Source: Ephydatia muelleri
Lineage: Eukaryota > Porifera > Demospongiae > Spongillida > Spongillidae
Direction: 5' to 3'
Length of the DNA: 64,000 bases
Assembly (NCBI GenBank): GCA_013339895.1
Contig: JABACO010000011.1
Span: forward strand, 3,121,306-3,185,305
The notes under the pieces are model-generated. The model searched no databases, was not told where the DNA came from, and saw nothing but the letters and a program-made list of their open reading frames with translations. The translations under genes were made by a program, and so were the position numbers. This document shows positions 1 to 10,455 of the stretch, in pieces (the first letter of the stretch is position 1; the number at the start of each line of letters is the position of its first letter).

Positions 1-250
1 AGTAAGGGTCAGAGGCCTCCACGGCACGAAAGAAGACTGTCCAACCATATAAGCAGAATGCATGCTTAGTTTACAGCGGGCCAACTGAGATATTTTCATT
101 TTTCTGCGTAGAGAAATCGGATTCGTGCAGCACTTATCAAATATTGCATATTAAATGTATCTTCAATTTACTGCTTCTAGAATGAACAAATGAGTTGCCT
201 AGGCAGTTTTTGCTGCTTTGATTAAATGAGGAGCGTGAAAATAATACTTG
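1..250. other. Non-coding, nothing recognised
   Basis: AT-leaning sequence with no open frame resembling a gene and no obvious repeat. It ends where a long G run begins. Confidence 0.5.
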
Positions 251-255
251 CATCG

Positions 256-276
256 GGATGGGGGGGGTGGGGGGGT

Positions 277-319
<43 letters not shown>

Positions 320-650
320 GGGGGGGGGGGGGGCGGGGGGGGGGGGGGGGGGGGGGGTGTTTTTTTGCTGTTTTTTTTAGTTGTATTTTTGATTTTTTGT
401 TTCTTGTAGTTTTTTTTTTTTTTTGTGGTTTGTTTTTTTTTGTTTTGGTTTTTCTTTTTTTTTTTTGTTTTGTTTTTTTGGTTTTTTTTGTTTCTTTTTT
501 TTATTTTTTTTGTATTTTTTTTTTTTTTTTCTTGTTTATCCTTTTTTTTTTTTTTTATTTCTTTTTTTTTATGTTTTCATTTTTTTCTCTTTGGTTTGTT
601 TTATTTTTTTCTTTTTTGTTTATTTTTTTTATTTTATTTTTCTTTGTATT

Positions 651-685
<35 letters not shown>

Positions 686-846
686 GTGTTTTTGTTCTTT
701 TTGCTTTGTTTTTTGTGTTTTTTTATTTTTTTATTAGTTTGTATTTTTTATATTTATGTTAGTGTTTTTTTATCTTTACGTTTGTTTTTGGTTTTTTTAT
801 GTTTTTTTTTTTGCTTTGGTTTTTTGGGGGGGGGGGGGGGGGGGGT
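256..846 (+). repeat. G/T-only low-complexity tract
   Basis: About 590 bases made almost exclusively of G and T on this strand. It opens with about 100 bases of nearly pure G (259-357), continues with about 450 bases of T-rich sequence punctuated by single G, C or A, and closes with a second G run (825-845). Open frames here translate only to Gly, Phe, Leu and Val runs and are not genes. Such strand asymmetry could form G-quadruplex or triplex structures. It could also be an assembly artefact. Confidence 0.85.
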
Positions 847-1245
847 TATAATTTAAAATACAGACATGTGACAAGATTCAATAACGGTTGAACTGTGACT
901 GAGTACGAAGGTGAAAGAAGCACGGGAGCGAAGCAGCTGACAAACAGGAAAATGCATTCTTGTGCTCGTGCAATGTCATTTTGTCATGTGCAGGCCACTT
1001 TGGTAACGAAGCTAGTCTTCAATTCGAATCAGTACTGTATTGGGTTTCGGTATTAATGCCTTTAATTTATTTGGAACTATTATAATCTCTTTTTGGCAGC
1101 GGTTAATTTTAGAATGGGCATTCTAGTCTAACGGTACGGATGCAACCACTGGAACGAAATGTGATACGGCAAGTAGTTTTGCGCGCTGTTTCAAACATTA
1201 AATTCAAGCGGGGTCTACTGCATGCAGCCATTGCTTGCGCATATT
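847..1245. other. Non-coding, nothing recognised
   Basis: Ordinary mixed sequence between the G/T tract and the first MITE copy. No supported gene. Confidence 0.4.
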
Positions 1246-1480
1246 GGATCGCTTCCGAGAAAAGGGATCTAGCGCATACATTATAACGTACGCGCAATAG
1301 AATTGTTACGCTTAGCTTGCGTTGATTGAAATGTATGGCTAATTTAAAATCCAAAACCTTACAACTCAATGACACATACTTAGTACGTAAAAAGTAATGT
1401 GTAGAGAACATTTGAGACTTCTAGAATATTTGAAATCTTGAAAAAAACGTGCGTTAGGTTCTTTTAGCGGAAACGATCCC
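1246..1480 (+). repeat. MITE-like repeat, copy A
   Basis: A 235-bp repeat with inverted ends. It opens GGATCGCTTCCGAGAAAAGG and closes with AGCGGAAACGATCC. The interior is shared with copies at 3188-3433, 10017-10239 (inverted) and 14528-14708, including the phrases ACGCGCAATAGAA, ATGTATGGCTAAT and ATGTGTAGA. It has no coding capacity. This is inferred to be a non-autonomous DNA transposon family; the mobilising element is not identified. Confidence 0.7.
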
Positions 1481-1599
1481 TTATGGCACAAATAATTAAC
1501 ATGTTGCATAATTATATATTTGGCAAATACAGATACATATAGCTGCTTACCCAGTGATGTCGTCAGGCACGAAGTATCTGATTTTGGGTCAAATATATA

Positions 1600-1917
1600 A
1601 TATGAAAGAATTTCCTATTCCAGCCCCGTTTTACCGCAACAATTGTGAACAACACAGGAGTTTGGATTGAACAATAGCTTCCACATTTGTGATCATGTTT
1701 GTAAAATTAATAGTTCTGTTGCAAATGTTTGTGAAGTCACATTCTGCAGCATCCGTTACATCACTGCATTTAAGCATCGAAACGTTCGTGCATATGTGAT
1801 AAAAGAAAACGGCTGAAGAACGAGTGATATTGAGGGAGAATGGAGGTCGCCAGAAGTACACAAAGGATGTACTGGAGGTAAGGCGAACACTGAACTCAGA
1901 GGGTGCGCCCAATGTGC
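1600..1917 (-). pseudogene. FN3-like exon of an Ig/FN3 surface gene, broken
   Basis: On the minus strand an acceptor (TTTAG) at 1918-1919 opens a phase-1 exon reading GTLGAPSEFSVRL and then an FN3-like beta-sandwich sequence (WRPPFSLNI, HICTNVS). It is clearly the same exon type as at 19614-19926 and 42154-42476: the opening GTLGAP matches GTLDAP of the latter. Near the end the frame is lost. The conserved FTIVAVNGAG-type strand can be recovered only in two neighbouring frames around an AAAA/GGGG stretch near 1625-1640. No clear donor follows. It lies 3' of the Ig exon at 2163-2415 and is probably the same gene. Either the copy is a pseudogene or the assembly carries indels. Confidence 0.6.
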
Positions 1918-2162
1918 CTAAAGAATAGAAATGAAGATGCTAATACCAAAATGCATGGATGGTGTTCGAATGCTATTGTACCACATGCATATGGATTGAG
2001 ACGAGAGTTCTACTTCGAACCACAGTACCTCCTCGAAGAGTTTCTAATTTCAACTAATGCATTTTTACTTGCTTCGATTGTAAATTCACAGGCAAATTCG
2101 TTTACCTTGCAAAGTTAGTATCACCGGAGCACTAACTGTTGTATTGAGTTATAGTCAATCAC

Positions 2163-2415
2163 CAACACTTCACCTCTGTGCCATTGTTGTTCTCAGTCTT
2201 AGAAATGGTTAGACTTGAATAAATTAAGCTTCCATTGAATTGCGCCTGTGCAGCTTTTACACCTCTTTGCTGTATTACTACAGCATTAATTGATTGTCCA
2301 TCAACAAGCCAGAAAATATTGCTTCCATTTCCGGTACAGTTGAACACCGCCGTTTCATTTCCCACGAACGATGTGATATTGTTAGATGGGAATATGACAG
2401 GAGAATTGCATGAAC
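2163..2415 (-). pseudogene. Ig-like exon of an Ig/FN3 surface gene
   Basis: The minus-strand exon opens at a TTTAG acceptor in phase 1. It encodes about 83 residues with Ig hallmarks: N-glycosylation-rich start, strand-B cysteine (FNCTGNG), the family signature FWLVDGQSINAVVIQQRG, strand E (SLTISKT) and the strand-F cysteine (NNNGTEVKC). It matches the Ig exons at 19039-19350 and 37928-38242, which read NWLVNGLSIN and NWLVNGMSTN at the same place. Unlike those, it runs into a stop right after the strand-F cysteine, so strand G is missing. A possible donor GTGATT at 2162 would give an exon length that is not a multiple of three. No signal-peptide exon was found upstream. Confidence 0.65.
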
Positions 2416-2975
2416 CTAAATAATACATGCATGGTACAGTAATTTCTGAAACTCAATTAAGTAACCACATAATCCATGTTGTTTGTATTACAACCGTTCC
2501 GTGCAACTTCTGTTAGATAGAAGATTTGACTCTTATTTCAGGCTTTCTATTTCAATTGAAATTAAAATTATAGCTTAATTATTTAGTGTCGATATTTCTA
2601 TTTTACCATCTCAACGATTTGCATAAATAATAATTTTTAAATCGGCATTAGTGGGATTTTTGTCAAATTTCGTCACTATTTCAATTTGGGTTTATCTAAA
2701 CTTGTGATTTTTAGTTTTATTATTTAATTGCTAAGGAGATGACACACATCCCAATATCAAGAGCATTTCCCGCTATAGTAGATTATGCAATTTTTAACTG
2801 AGCTTTTTAATTTTTCTTTTCGTAACAGTTAAAATAACCCATCCAGACGATTTAACCTGCACCACGACGATAAAATGATACAGTGATTCTACAAACATTG
2901 ATTAACAAAGGTTAATCAATTAAAACGGAAAATGAATCAATGGGATGCCTCGAATAGAAAAAAGTTCCGAATTGA
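2416..2975. other. AT-rich non-coding
   Basis: Very AT-rich sequence upstream (minus-strand sense) of the Ig exon. It may hold the promoter or first intron of that gene, but no signal-peptide exon could be supported. Confidence 0.35.
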
Positions 2976-2980
2976 ATACT

Positions 2981-3091
2981 GTGTGTGTGTGTGTGTGTGT
3001 GTACACGTGTGTGTGTGTGTTTGTGTGTGTGTTGTGTGTACACGTGTGTGTGTGTACATGTGTGTGTGTGTGTGTGTGTATGTGTGTGTGT
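2981..3091. repeat. (TG)n microsatellite
   Basis: Interrupted TG/CA repeat with occasional TACACG interruptions. Open frames through it are simple Cys-Val or Thr-His repeats. Confidence 0.9.
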
Positions 3092-3187
3092 TTGTTTTTT
3101 CAATTGGGAATTATCGCCCAACCTTGCTTTGATTTTTCCTATGTTTGTCGAAAAATAAAACCCGATAGGGACATTTTATGAGTAATT

Positions 3188-3433
3188 GGAATCGTTTCCT
3201 TCCGCGAAATAGAACCTAACGTATACATTCTAGTACGCGCAATAGAAATGCAGCGCTTGAGATGAAATGTATGGCTAATTAAAAATTCATAGCCTTACAA
3301 CTCTATGACGGATACTCCGCTTCTCAGTGCGTAAGAAGCAATGTGTAGACGACATTTCAGACTCCTAGAATATCAAAAAAATTAGAAACCTTGAAAAAAC
3401 ATGCGTTAGGTCCCCTTTTCGCGGAAACGATCC
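3188..3433 (+). repeat. MITE-like repeat, copy B
   Basis: Second full copy of the small inverted-end repeat. The left end is ATCGTTTCCTTCCGCGAAAT and the right end reads TTTTCGCGGAAACGATCC, so the terminal inverted repeats are clearer here than in copy A. The interior is collinear with copy A. Confidence 0.75.
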
Positions 3434-4770
3434 AATTTCTGTGCACGTTAAATCACGACACACTTTCATTAGTAGACACGCAACAATTTTATTCTATAGT
3501 TACATTTGGATATTTGAAGTTGCAGTGAGATAAAAAAATTCCCCATCATGATCCATAATTCTTGCATGACCTGCTGTAGAAATGAACATGTAAGTTTTCA
3601 TTGCCTGTAAGCTTCTTATGTTGAATGCACAAATCAGCTCATTGAGTTGAACTCGCTGTGCAATTGCTTCAATGATGATAGCAACTATTTGATAACATGC
3701 GAAGCATGATCACTGAGTTGCATGCAATTTACTACGGCACCATGAAAAAAAAAACAGTGTTTTACCTTTATCTTACTGATTTATGCGATAAAATAGTAAT
3801 CACGTGTATTGGCGAGTCGCAAGTAATACTTTGTATTAATTTTTATGGGAATCGCCACTACCACGATACATTTTCGCGGTTACTTCCACACTGGAACTGA
3901 ATGACGAGTGTAAATGAATGTGCTACAACAACCTATAGACGGCCGTTATTAACCAGTCGGGTGCCCAGACTAAGTCGGACCCGGAATCATACTGACCTCG
4001 ATTATGTAGCTTGCATGGTATTTTTGGAAATGTAATTGTTGTAATATACGTTCCAAGCGTAGGATATACGTTCCGAGCTCTTTGTGCTTTGCATCTTTAC
4101 TGACAGAGGGTGATCTAACGGGTGGCATGCATTGCAGCTTCTAATTGTCGGACTAAAAATAATAATAAATGCATGGGCTCGTATACAGGAATAGCTGGGT
4201 AACGGTTTTAGTTACATGTAGTTGTTCGTTCTTTTTACCAGCAAATGTGCAGGCATACAGAGCAACTCTGTAAGACGGGAAGGAAAGAAGCGTGAAACGA
4301 TATTACAAATGGCGCCCAGAGTCTACTTTATGTAAGACTCAGCTGGTTGGACTAGTATACACTTCCCGTACACTGCAGAGCTACTGACTCACTACAGAAC
4401 TCACCCGGCTACACTGGGAGATATATTTTTGCCGAAAGACTTTTCGTAACCTATCACGGTGGGAAAAGAAGTGTAATGCTGGGACCAATACTGATTATAG
4501 TACACCATTATCGTGCGCCGTATATGTAAGTTGGCCCGTTATTTTTCAAAGCTATCGTTCGCAAATTTCAGTTTATTAACTTGCGCTTGCTTTTAACCTG
4601 CGTACAGCGTTTACAATTGCAAGTTACTGTCACCGGTCTTCAGTACATCCATTGGCGACAGGGTTGTAGAAATGTTTATTCTAAAGCCGACCACGGACAA
4701 AAATGCATAATGTATGGCTACATGTACGTTCATGTTGTTGTGTTGAGTGATAACTAGAATCTCATATCAA
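3434..4770. other. Non-coding, nothing recognised
   Basis: No open frame with recognisable domains, no splice-consistent exon set and no clear repeat. Confidence 0.4.
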
Positions 4771-4795
4771 CAGTTGTGTGTGTGTGTGTGTGTGT

Positions 4796-4827
<32 letters not shown>
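4771..4827. repeat. (TG)n microsatellite
   Basis: Nearly pure TG repeat with one CAGTG interruption. Confidence 0.9.
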
Positions 4828-4830
<3 letters not shown>

Positions 4831-4942
4831 CTTTTCATGTACACGTAAGAACACTGCTATACTCAAGCTTCCGCGCTTCGCGCGGCGCGAGAGGGGACAC
4901 ACCACACACACACCCTCCCGCGCCACGCCCTACTGGTGCCGC

Positions 4943-4966
4943 CCCCCCCCCCCCCCCCCCCCCCCC
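4943..4966. repeat. Poly-C run
   Basis: About 24 consecutive C in an otherwise mixed region. It is one of several long C/G homopolymers in the window. Confidence 0.9.
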
Positions 4967-7300
4967 ACCCTTTACATTCCTGGATTCGCCTCTGCCTATC
5001 GCTATGCATTTAAGTTGTGAGGTTTATGTTAGGCTAGCTTTATTCCTAAAAACGTCTGTCTTGTTTGCAATAAGACTGCATACGTAGCTATGGTTTGACC
5101 ACTGGGAATTTATGTTTTGGACTGTTGACATGCTTAGCTAAATTTCTAAAGTGGCATTATTGCGTTCACTTTAATTAGGGAGCTATCTTGATGATCCTGT
5201 CTCAATAATGACGTAATTACACTTCCAGCTACTATAAGAATATACCCAATCTAGACTCTACAGGCAACATTCACGAAAGACTGAGTACAGACTTGCGACG
5301 AAAGCGTTCCGAACTTTATTCGCCTATTCACCACAAGAGGACTTGCACAAAGCTTGCATGCAGCAATTCATCGCTCGCGATCGATGACATATTTCCACGC
5401 GTTATGCTGAGCTGCGAAGCCGTACGTACATTAGTTTATGGCTATAAATAGATCGAATCGATAAACAATGGTCTGCACAATCTGAGAACGCTCAGCACAA
5501 AAATGTTGGACCATTTCCACCTGACGTATCGGTTTTTACATGAGGAAGGAGAAGTTTAAATATCGTATCACGTAATGATTAATAATCATGTATTGTAACA
5601 TTATACCGCTTTCTTGGTAGAGTAAAAGTAAAAAAAAAAGTTCCCGTAACGTTGTAATGGTACGTATCTTGCACGGCGTAACCGTATTACGTCACGGTAC
5701 AGCTACGTTTGACCAACGCATAAGCAGTATATTATTTTAAAACCGTTTCATGAGAGCACGTTGTCAGTGGTCTCGTCATCTTTCTCTCCATTTGTTCATC
5801 AACGAAGCGCTTAACTCTTACGCGGACGAAGCCAATTATGTGTGGAATACATGTAGAGGAATTGCAGCGTGTGATATGGCCATCATGAATGAAATAATAA
5901 CCTTTATGATGACATTATGAGGTACCGCCCTTGGGGGCAAATATAGGAGGTCTATGGATAAATGTATGGGTAAATGTACTGTTTTCCACTTTTTGACTTC
6001 TAGAAGCACGATAGTAAATTTATATAAAAGGTATTAAGAAGGCATACGTCTATACATGCAAGAATATACTACCGTGCATATGCGGAGTCAAGAAAGTGAA
6101 AAAGAGTGCAGTTTCCTACCTGCCCTATACATTGTTGCCCCAGGCCTAAATTATGATAGATCACGTGCGCCGTGCAATCCCTCTATAAGCGTTTCCGCAT
6201 TGCACTTTTAGCCACGAAGTAACAACCACTGTGCATTTATTAAGAAAGCTACCGTTCTATTAGCCGGATTTCAAGATGGAAAAGGCGTGTGTACGCATTA
6301 AATATGGCGTGTTACAATCACGGTCAAAACACGCCACGGTGTTTGACAGGAAATGGTACGGCACGGAACGACCGTTCAACGGAATTGCTACGGAGACGGT
6401 ACGGGAACTTTTTTTTTTTTGACCGCTAGGATGATGTGGGCCAGATTTGGCTCATTTTTACCCGACTTGACTCGTCTTTAGTTGTTATAAATTATGATGG
6501 TGTTCGAAGTGTTATATTGTGCATGTTGCCAAAGTACAAGTTGATGACTGCTCATAAGACGGTAACCTGCAAATGCAGACCTACAGTAATGTAAGACAAA
6601 TCTATAGTAATGCCACTGAAGTTGAATGTGTGCATTTACTTGCTGTATTTGAGGTGTTTTCATGTCTTTTGTAGCTTAAAATATATCATAGTACACCCCA
6701 CGATCAGGTCATTGAGGATCTGGTCAGAAAGAGCTCCTCTATTTTTGCATTATCTCTTTCCACCGTCTCTTCAGTGGTATCATTTTGGCAAGATAAAATT
6801 ATTATTTAATCACTGTACGTGCGTTTCATATGTGGGCCTGATCAGATGTTCGCTGGGCTCTTTGATGATTCTTTTAATACTGTGTCTTTCTCAGCCCACA
6901 CCAAGATTCAAGAAGAGTAAGGGAAGTGGATACTGTAAGAAGCCCACAGGAATGTAATAGAGATATTCAAGAGAGGATAGTAAGGATGATGTAAAAACTT
7001 AGAGTCAGGAAACGAAAGAGATGAAGGTCAGAATGATTCTAGTAGTGAAGATCAGGAAGATGTGAGGGGAGATGGTTTGGAAGGTGTGAATGGTGAAGAC
7101 CATGCAGGAAAATGTGAATGGTACAGGTCAAAGAGCTACAAGAAGAGAGTATAAGTGAAAGTGAGATTGAGATTCAGTAACACCTAATGTCAATAACTTT
7201 GTTTGTGAGCACATATTGAAATTAGTTTAACTCTCCTGTTTAATATCTTACCAATCATAGAATATTACTGGAAGTGCTGGGTACTTCAGAAAAGCATTGA
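4967..7300. other. Long non-coding stretch
   Basis: About 2.3 kb without a supportable gene. Short open frames (for example 6610-6957) show no domain and no splice-consistent context. 6980-7150 is purine-rich and reads as an acidic, Ser/Glu/Asp-rich stretch on the plus strand, possibly a linker relic of the mobile element that follows. Confidence 0.4.
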
Positions 7301-7601
7301 CACATTGAAAATAGTGGATGTGATTTATTGGAATAATGCTCAAAAAATGATTGAAAAATATAATTCATTAAGACTTTTTAGTTCAAGATCTAGTCAGCAT
7401 TTGAATCTACGAATAGACCGAGCATTAACTGACATTAAGTGCTTACCTTGCATAGCAGTTACCACCATTGCTGGTACAAAAGCATAGCATGTACTACCTT
7501 GGTTGGGTCTCTAAAAGCCTGTGTAACAGCTTCAGAGGTAGAAAGGTACAATCATTATGGTGAAATGAACATAAGAGATGAAGGATGGAAAAATGTGAAA
7601 A

Positions 7602-7919
7602 GTGTCTATTAGGGAAACTGCAAAGCAATGCAGCCATAAAATGTGCACTATGGTGCAGCATGCAGTTGCAGAAAAGGCTGTAATTAGAGCCAGAGATCTA
7701 CATGCAGACATTACAGAATGTCTACTAAACGTTGTCACAGTGGGACTACCATGTTCGAACCTAAACACAAATGGCTGCGTAGAGAAGGAAAATGATGTGG
7801 TAATGGTCCCCAATAACTCATCACCTGTTTCTTCAATGTGGATTTCAGAACTAGGTTTAACTGTTGAGGATAGGAGCATCATCACAACAAAGAACTGGTT
7901 GAGTGGTATTAACCTATAA
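7602..7919 (+). pseudogene. Possible Ulp1-type protease N-terminal fragment
   Basis: An open frame of 105 residues ending ELGLTVEDRSIITTKNWLSG. The ending resembles the segment that precedes the catalytic core in Ulp1-like (C48) proteases of metazoan transposons (acidic and hydrophobic residues, then W-L-x-D and AAQ), but it stops before any catalytic residue. From about 7718 the sequence is shared, inverted, with 17692 downward, so it belongs to the large inverted repeat. The assignment rests on a short motif and is weak. Confidence 0.3.
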
Positions 7920-8119
7920 ATGCAGCATGATCCCTTCTGAAATAGCAGTTATACCAAAGAATGTTAACATGCGCGATTGTAATGATGTAGACCAAAACAT
8001 ATAGGGTTACAGTCAAAGAGTGTTAGATTTTGAGCATTGGTGATGTATTCACACCATTGTTTACTCACTAATGATGTAATAATGTAGTCACAAATGTTAG
8101 ATGTTGATTATCAGTGATG

Positions 8120-9490
8120 TTTCTGACATTGCATTTTGTCTGAATAGCCTTGATACAGAAGGGAGGGCCATTATCTTGGACCAGTGACTGTGAAAAGGCA
8201 TATTAGACACTCAAAGAAAAATAAATCAAGCTCCTGTTCTTTTACCCTAAATTTGTAGATGCATTTACACTTGAAACTGATGCAACTGCAGTTGGGATTG
8301 GAACTGGACTGGAGTGGGATGGTCACCCTGCATACTGCTTATGTGAGTTGAGAACTGAAGAAGGCTGAGGAGAATTATTGTGTCATCCAGCAAGAGAGTT
8401 TGGCAATTGTCTTTTCCACAAGGCATTTCCGTCATTACTTTGCTGGATGGTCGTTTGTCATTCTGACAGACGATGCCCCTTTTCAGTGGCTCTCAGAACA
8501 GAAATAAGGATAGTCTGCAGTGCAGGTGGCTTTGGCATTACATAAATACAATTTCACAATCAAATATCGTTTTAAAATATCCAGAACAGCAATGCAGATG
8601 CACTCTCTCAGTGCCATCCATTGAAGGATAAATCTGCAGCTGTTGTTGTTGCAACCAGGAATGGACATGATAATCTGAATTGGCACAAGAAAATGGTTGA
8701 AGCCCTTATCGCATACAGGCATCAGAGGGAAGAAACTGCATATTGAAAGCAGCAACCACTAGCCAGATATTTTGGTAATGAATTAGCAATAATAGCACTC
8801 TCCAGGACTAACCAACAAGAATTGAGGTGCCATTATTCCATTGTGTCTTTGACAACAGCTTTACACAAGTTCTTGTCATGATGCTCCTAGCTCTGGACAT
8901 AAAGGAGTAGTCAAAACACTAGCAAGGCTTGCTCATGAAGATTAGGCAGAATATGTGTTACATGCCAGCAAGCAATGGTCTCTGCACCAGTTCATGCTCC
9001 TATCAATGAGTATTCCCATTTTAAGGACATGGAAAATGATTATGGCTGATATACTGAAAGTACCTGTGTCCAGAAACAACAATCATTACTTAATGGCGGT
9101 GCAAGACTATTTCACAAAAGTGGGCAGAATCTATTCCACTTCAAAATCAAACAGCTGCTCGCATCACAGAGGAGTTGTGTTGGGGTTGTATGCTACATTT
9201 GGCCTACCATAGATTGTGCATTCAGACGAGGGAAAGACAGTTGGGAGTATCACCTATTGGCACAACTCTAGTATATGATACTGAAACTTACAAGAAGCAT
9301 CTTTGTGCCAATTTTCAGAATAGTGGAAGCAAATTTAATTAAGGCTCTGGCAAGACAGAAATCCAGCTATGACAAACAAAAAAGACAATCAGGGCAAATA
9401 AAAAATGGAAATTCTGTCTGGTTATCAATATCAAAAGCAGGAAAATTAACCCAAAGTGGGAAACTCAGAGCCATGTCACAATGGAGATAA
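8120..9490 (+). pseudogene. Ty3/gypsy-type pol relic (RNase H and integrase)
   Basis: Fragments in several frames give an ordered pol C-terminus. There is an RNase H start (FTLETDA-like, GIGTGLEWDGHPAYC), then IQQESLAIVFSTRHFRHYF and FVILTDDAPFQWLSEQK, and the NADALS motif. A degraded integrase follows: a GHKG zinc-region piece, AVQDYFTKVGRIY, an SDEGKTVGS piece, and a C-terminal basic stretch QKSSYDKQKR with VWLSISKAGKL. Many stops and shifts separate these, and no reverse-transcriptase catalytic YxDD is visible. Clean LTRs are not seen. The relic sits in the left arm of the giant inverted repeat; the opposite copy is at 15877-17307. Confidence 0.75.
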
Positions 9491-10016
9491 TGGGCGAGAT
9501 AAGATCAAGGATGGTTAACCTAATCATTTTATTTATTATTTTGTTTTTGTTATTTATATATGATTGTGTAGTGTCCATTGTTTGGCTCCTTCACCTTACC
9601 TTGCTTACGATGCATTATCTGATTTGAATGGAAAAACTTCCCAGATGCAGTCAACAAAAATCCCCGATGCATAAACTATTGCGTTAAGATTTGGATAAAA
9701 ACGAAATTTAGAATCCGTCGACGGCTTTTAAAGCCGGACAGTTTTTCATATTGGTTTTAAATGAGATTGACGCTTCTGAAGTGGTTTGATCAGCTTTAAA
9801 GCGGGTCGGGTTTTAATCGGGCTGTAACCTATTATATAATTATATAAGAAATACAACGTTTTCCGTGAATGAATAAAATATAATATCTATAATTACAACC
9901 CACATGAAAATTGCACGTACCTAAATAATAATATGTTATGCAGTCTCAGGTGTTCGATTGAACTAATTGTACTAAATTACTAAGTGGAAAGTACATTTAA
10001 TAAAATACACAAATAT

Positions 10017-10239
10017 GATCGTTTCAGCGAAAAGGGACCTAACGCATGTGTTTTCAAGATTTATATTCTAGAAGTCTTGTCCTCTACACATTCTTTTCGG
10101 AGAATCTGTTATGGAGTTGCAAGGCGTTGAATTTCTCATTATAGCCAAATATTTCAAAGCAAGCGTTACATTTCTATTGCGCTTACTGGAAAGTTTATCG
10201 TGTATGCACTAGGTCCCATTTTCGCGGAAACGCCGATCC
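10017..10239 (-). repeat. MITE-like repeat, copy C
   Basis: Same small family as copies A and B, in inverted orientation. It begins GATCGTTTCAGCGAAAAGGG and ends TTTTCGCGGAAACGCCGATCC. It occupies the same position relative to the gypsy relic as copy D does in the other arm of the giant inverted repeat, so it predates the inverted duplication. Confidence 0.75.
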
Positions 10240-10455
10240 ATAAAAATGACTGGTACATGGCCAGGCATCCGCCTGACAGGCCGGCAAGTCGTCAGCAAAC
10301 CCGCCGGTTAGCATGTTAACGTTCGATGACTGCATGTCTTCGCGTGATTAGGAAAAAAAAAAAAGAAAAAAAAAAAAAAAAAAAAAAAAAAGATCCATAC
10401 TTAAAAGAGACTCATTCTCCTTCTAGCCAGTAGTGAGCCTGGTGTTACGTGCATG

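Larger units (their letters stand above)
7718..10315 (+). repeat. Left arm of giant inverted repeat
   Basis: About 2.6 kb that reappears in reverse orientation at about 14455-17692. Matched landmarks include CTAAACGTTGTCACAG (7728; inverse near 17680), the RNase H and integrase remnants, GTGTCCATTGTTTGGCTCCT (9570; inverse near 15970), the TTTAAAGCCGG motifs (9725; inverse near 15835), a MITE copy at the same place (10017; inverse near 15583), and the following TACATGGCCAGG (10255; inverse near 14500). The arms have diverged by many substitutions and small indels. Confidence 0.8.

Noticed and set aside
226..762. 178-codon Gly/Phe-rich open frame
   Set aside because: It is the translation of the G/T homopolymer tract; no amino-acid pattern beyond the base composition.
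6610..6957. 115-codon plus-strand open frame
   Set aside because: No recognisable domain, no splice-consistent partners, and ordinary composition for chance in AT-rich DNA.
8120..9490. Intact LTR retrotransposon
   Set aside because: No matching LTRs, no RT catalytic motif, and many stops; only a relic can be supported.
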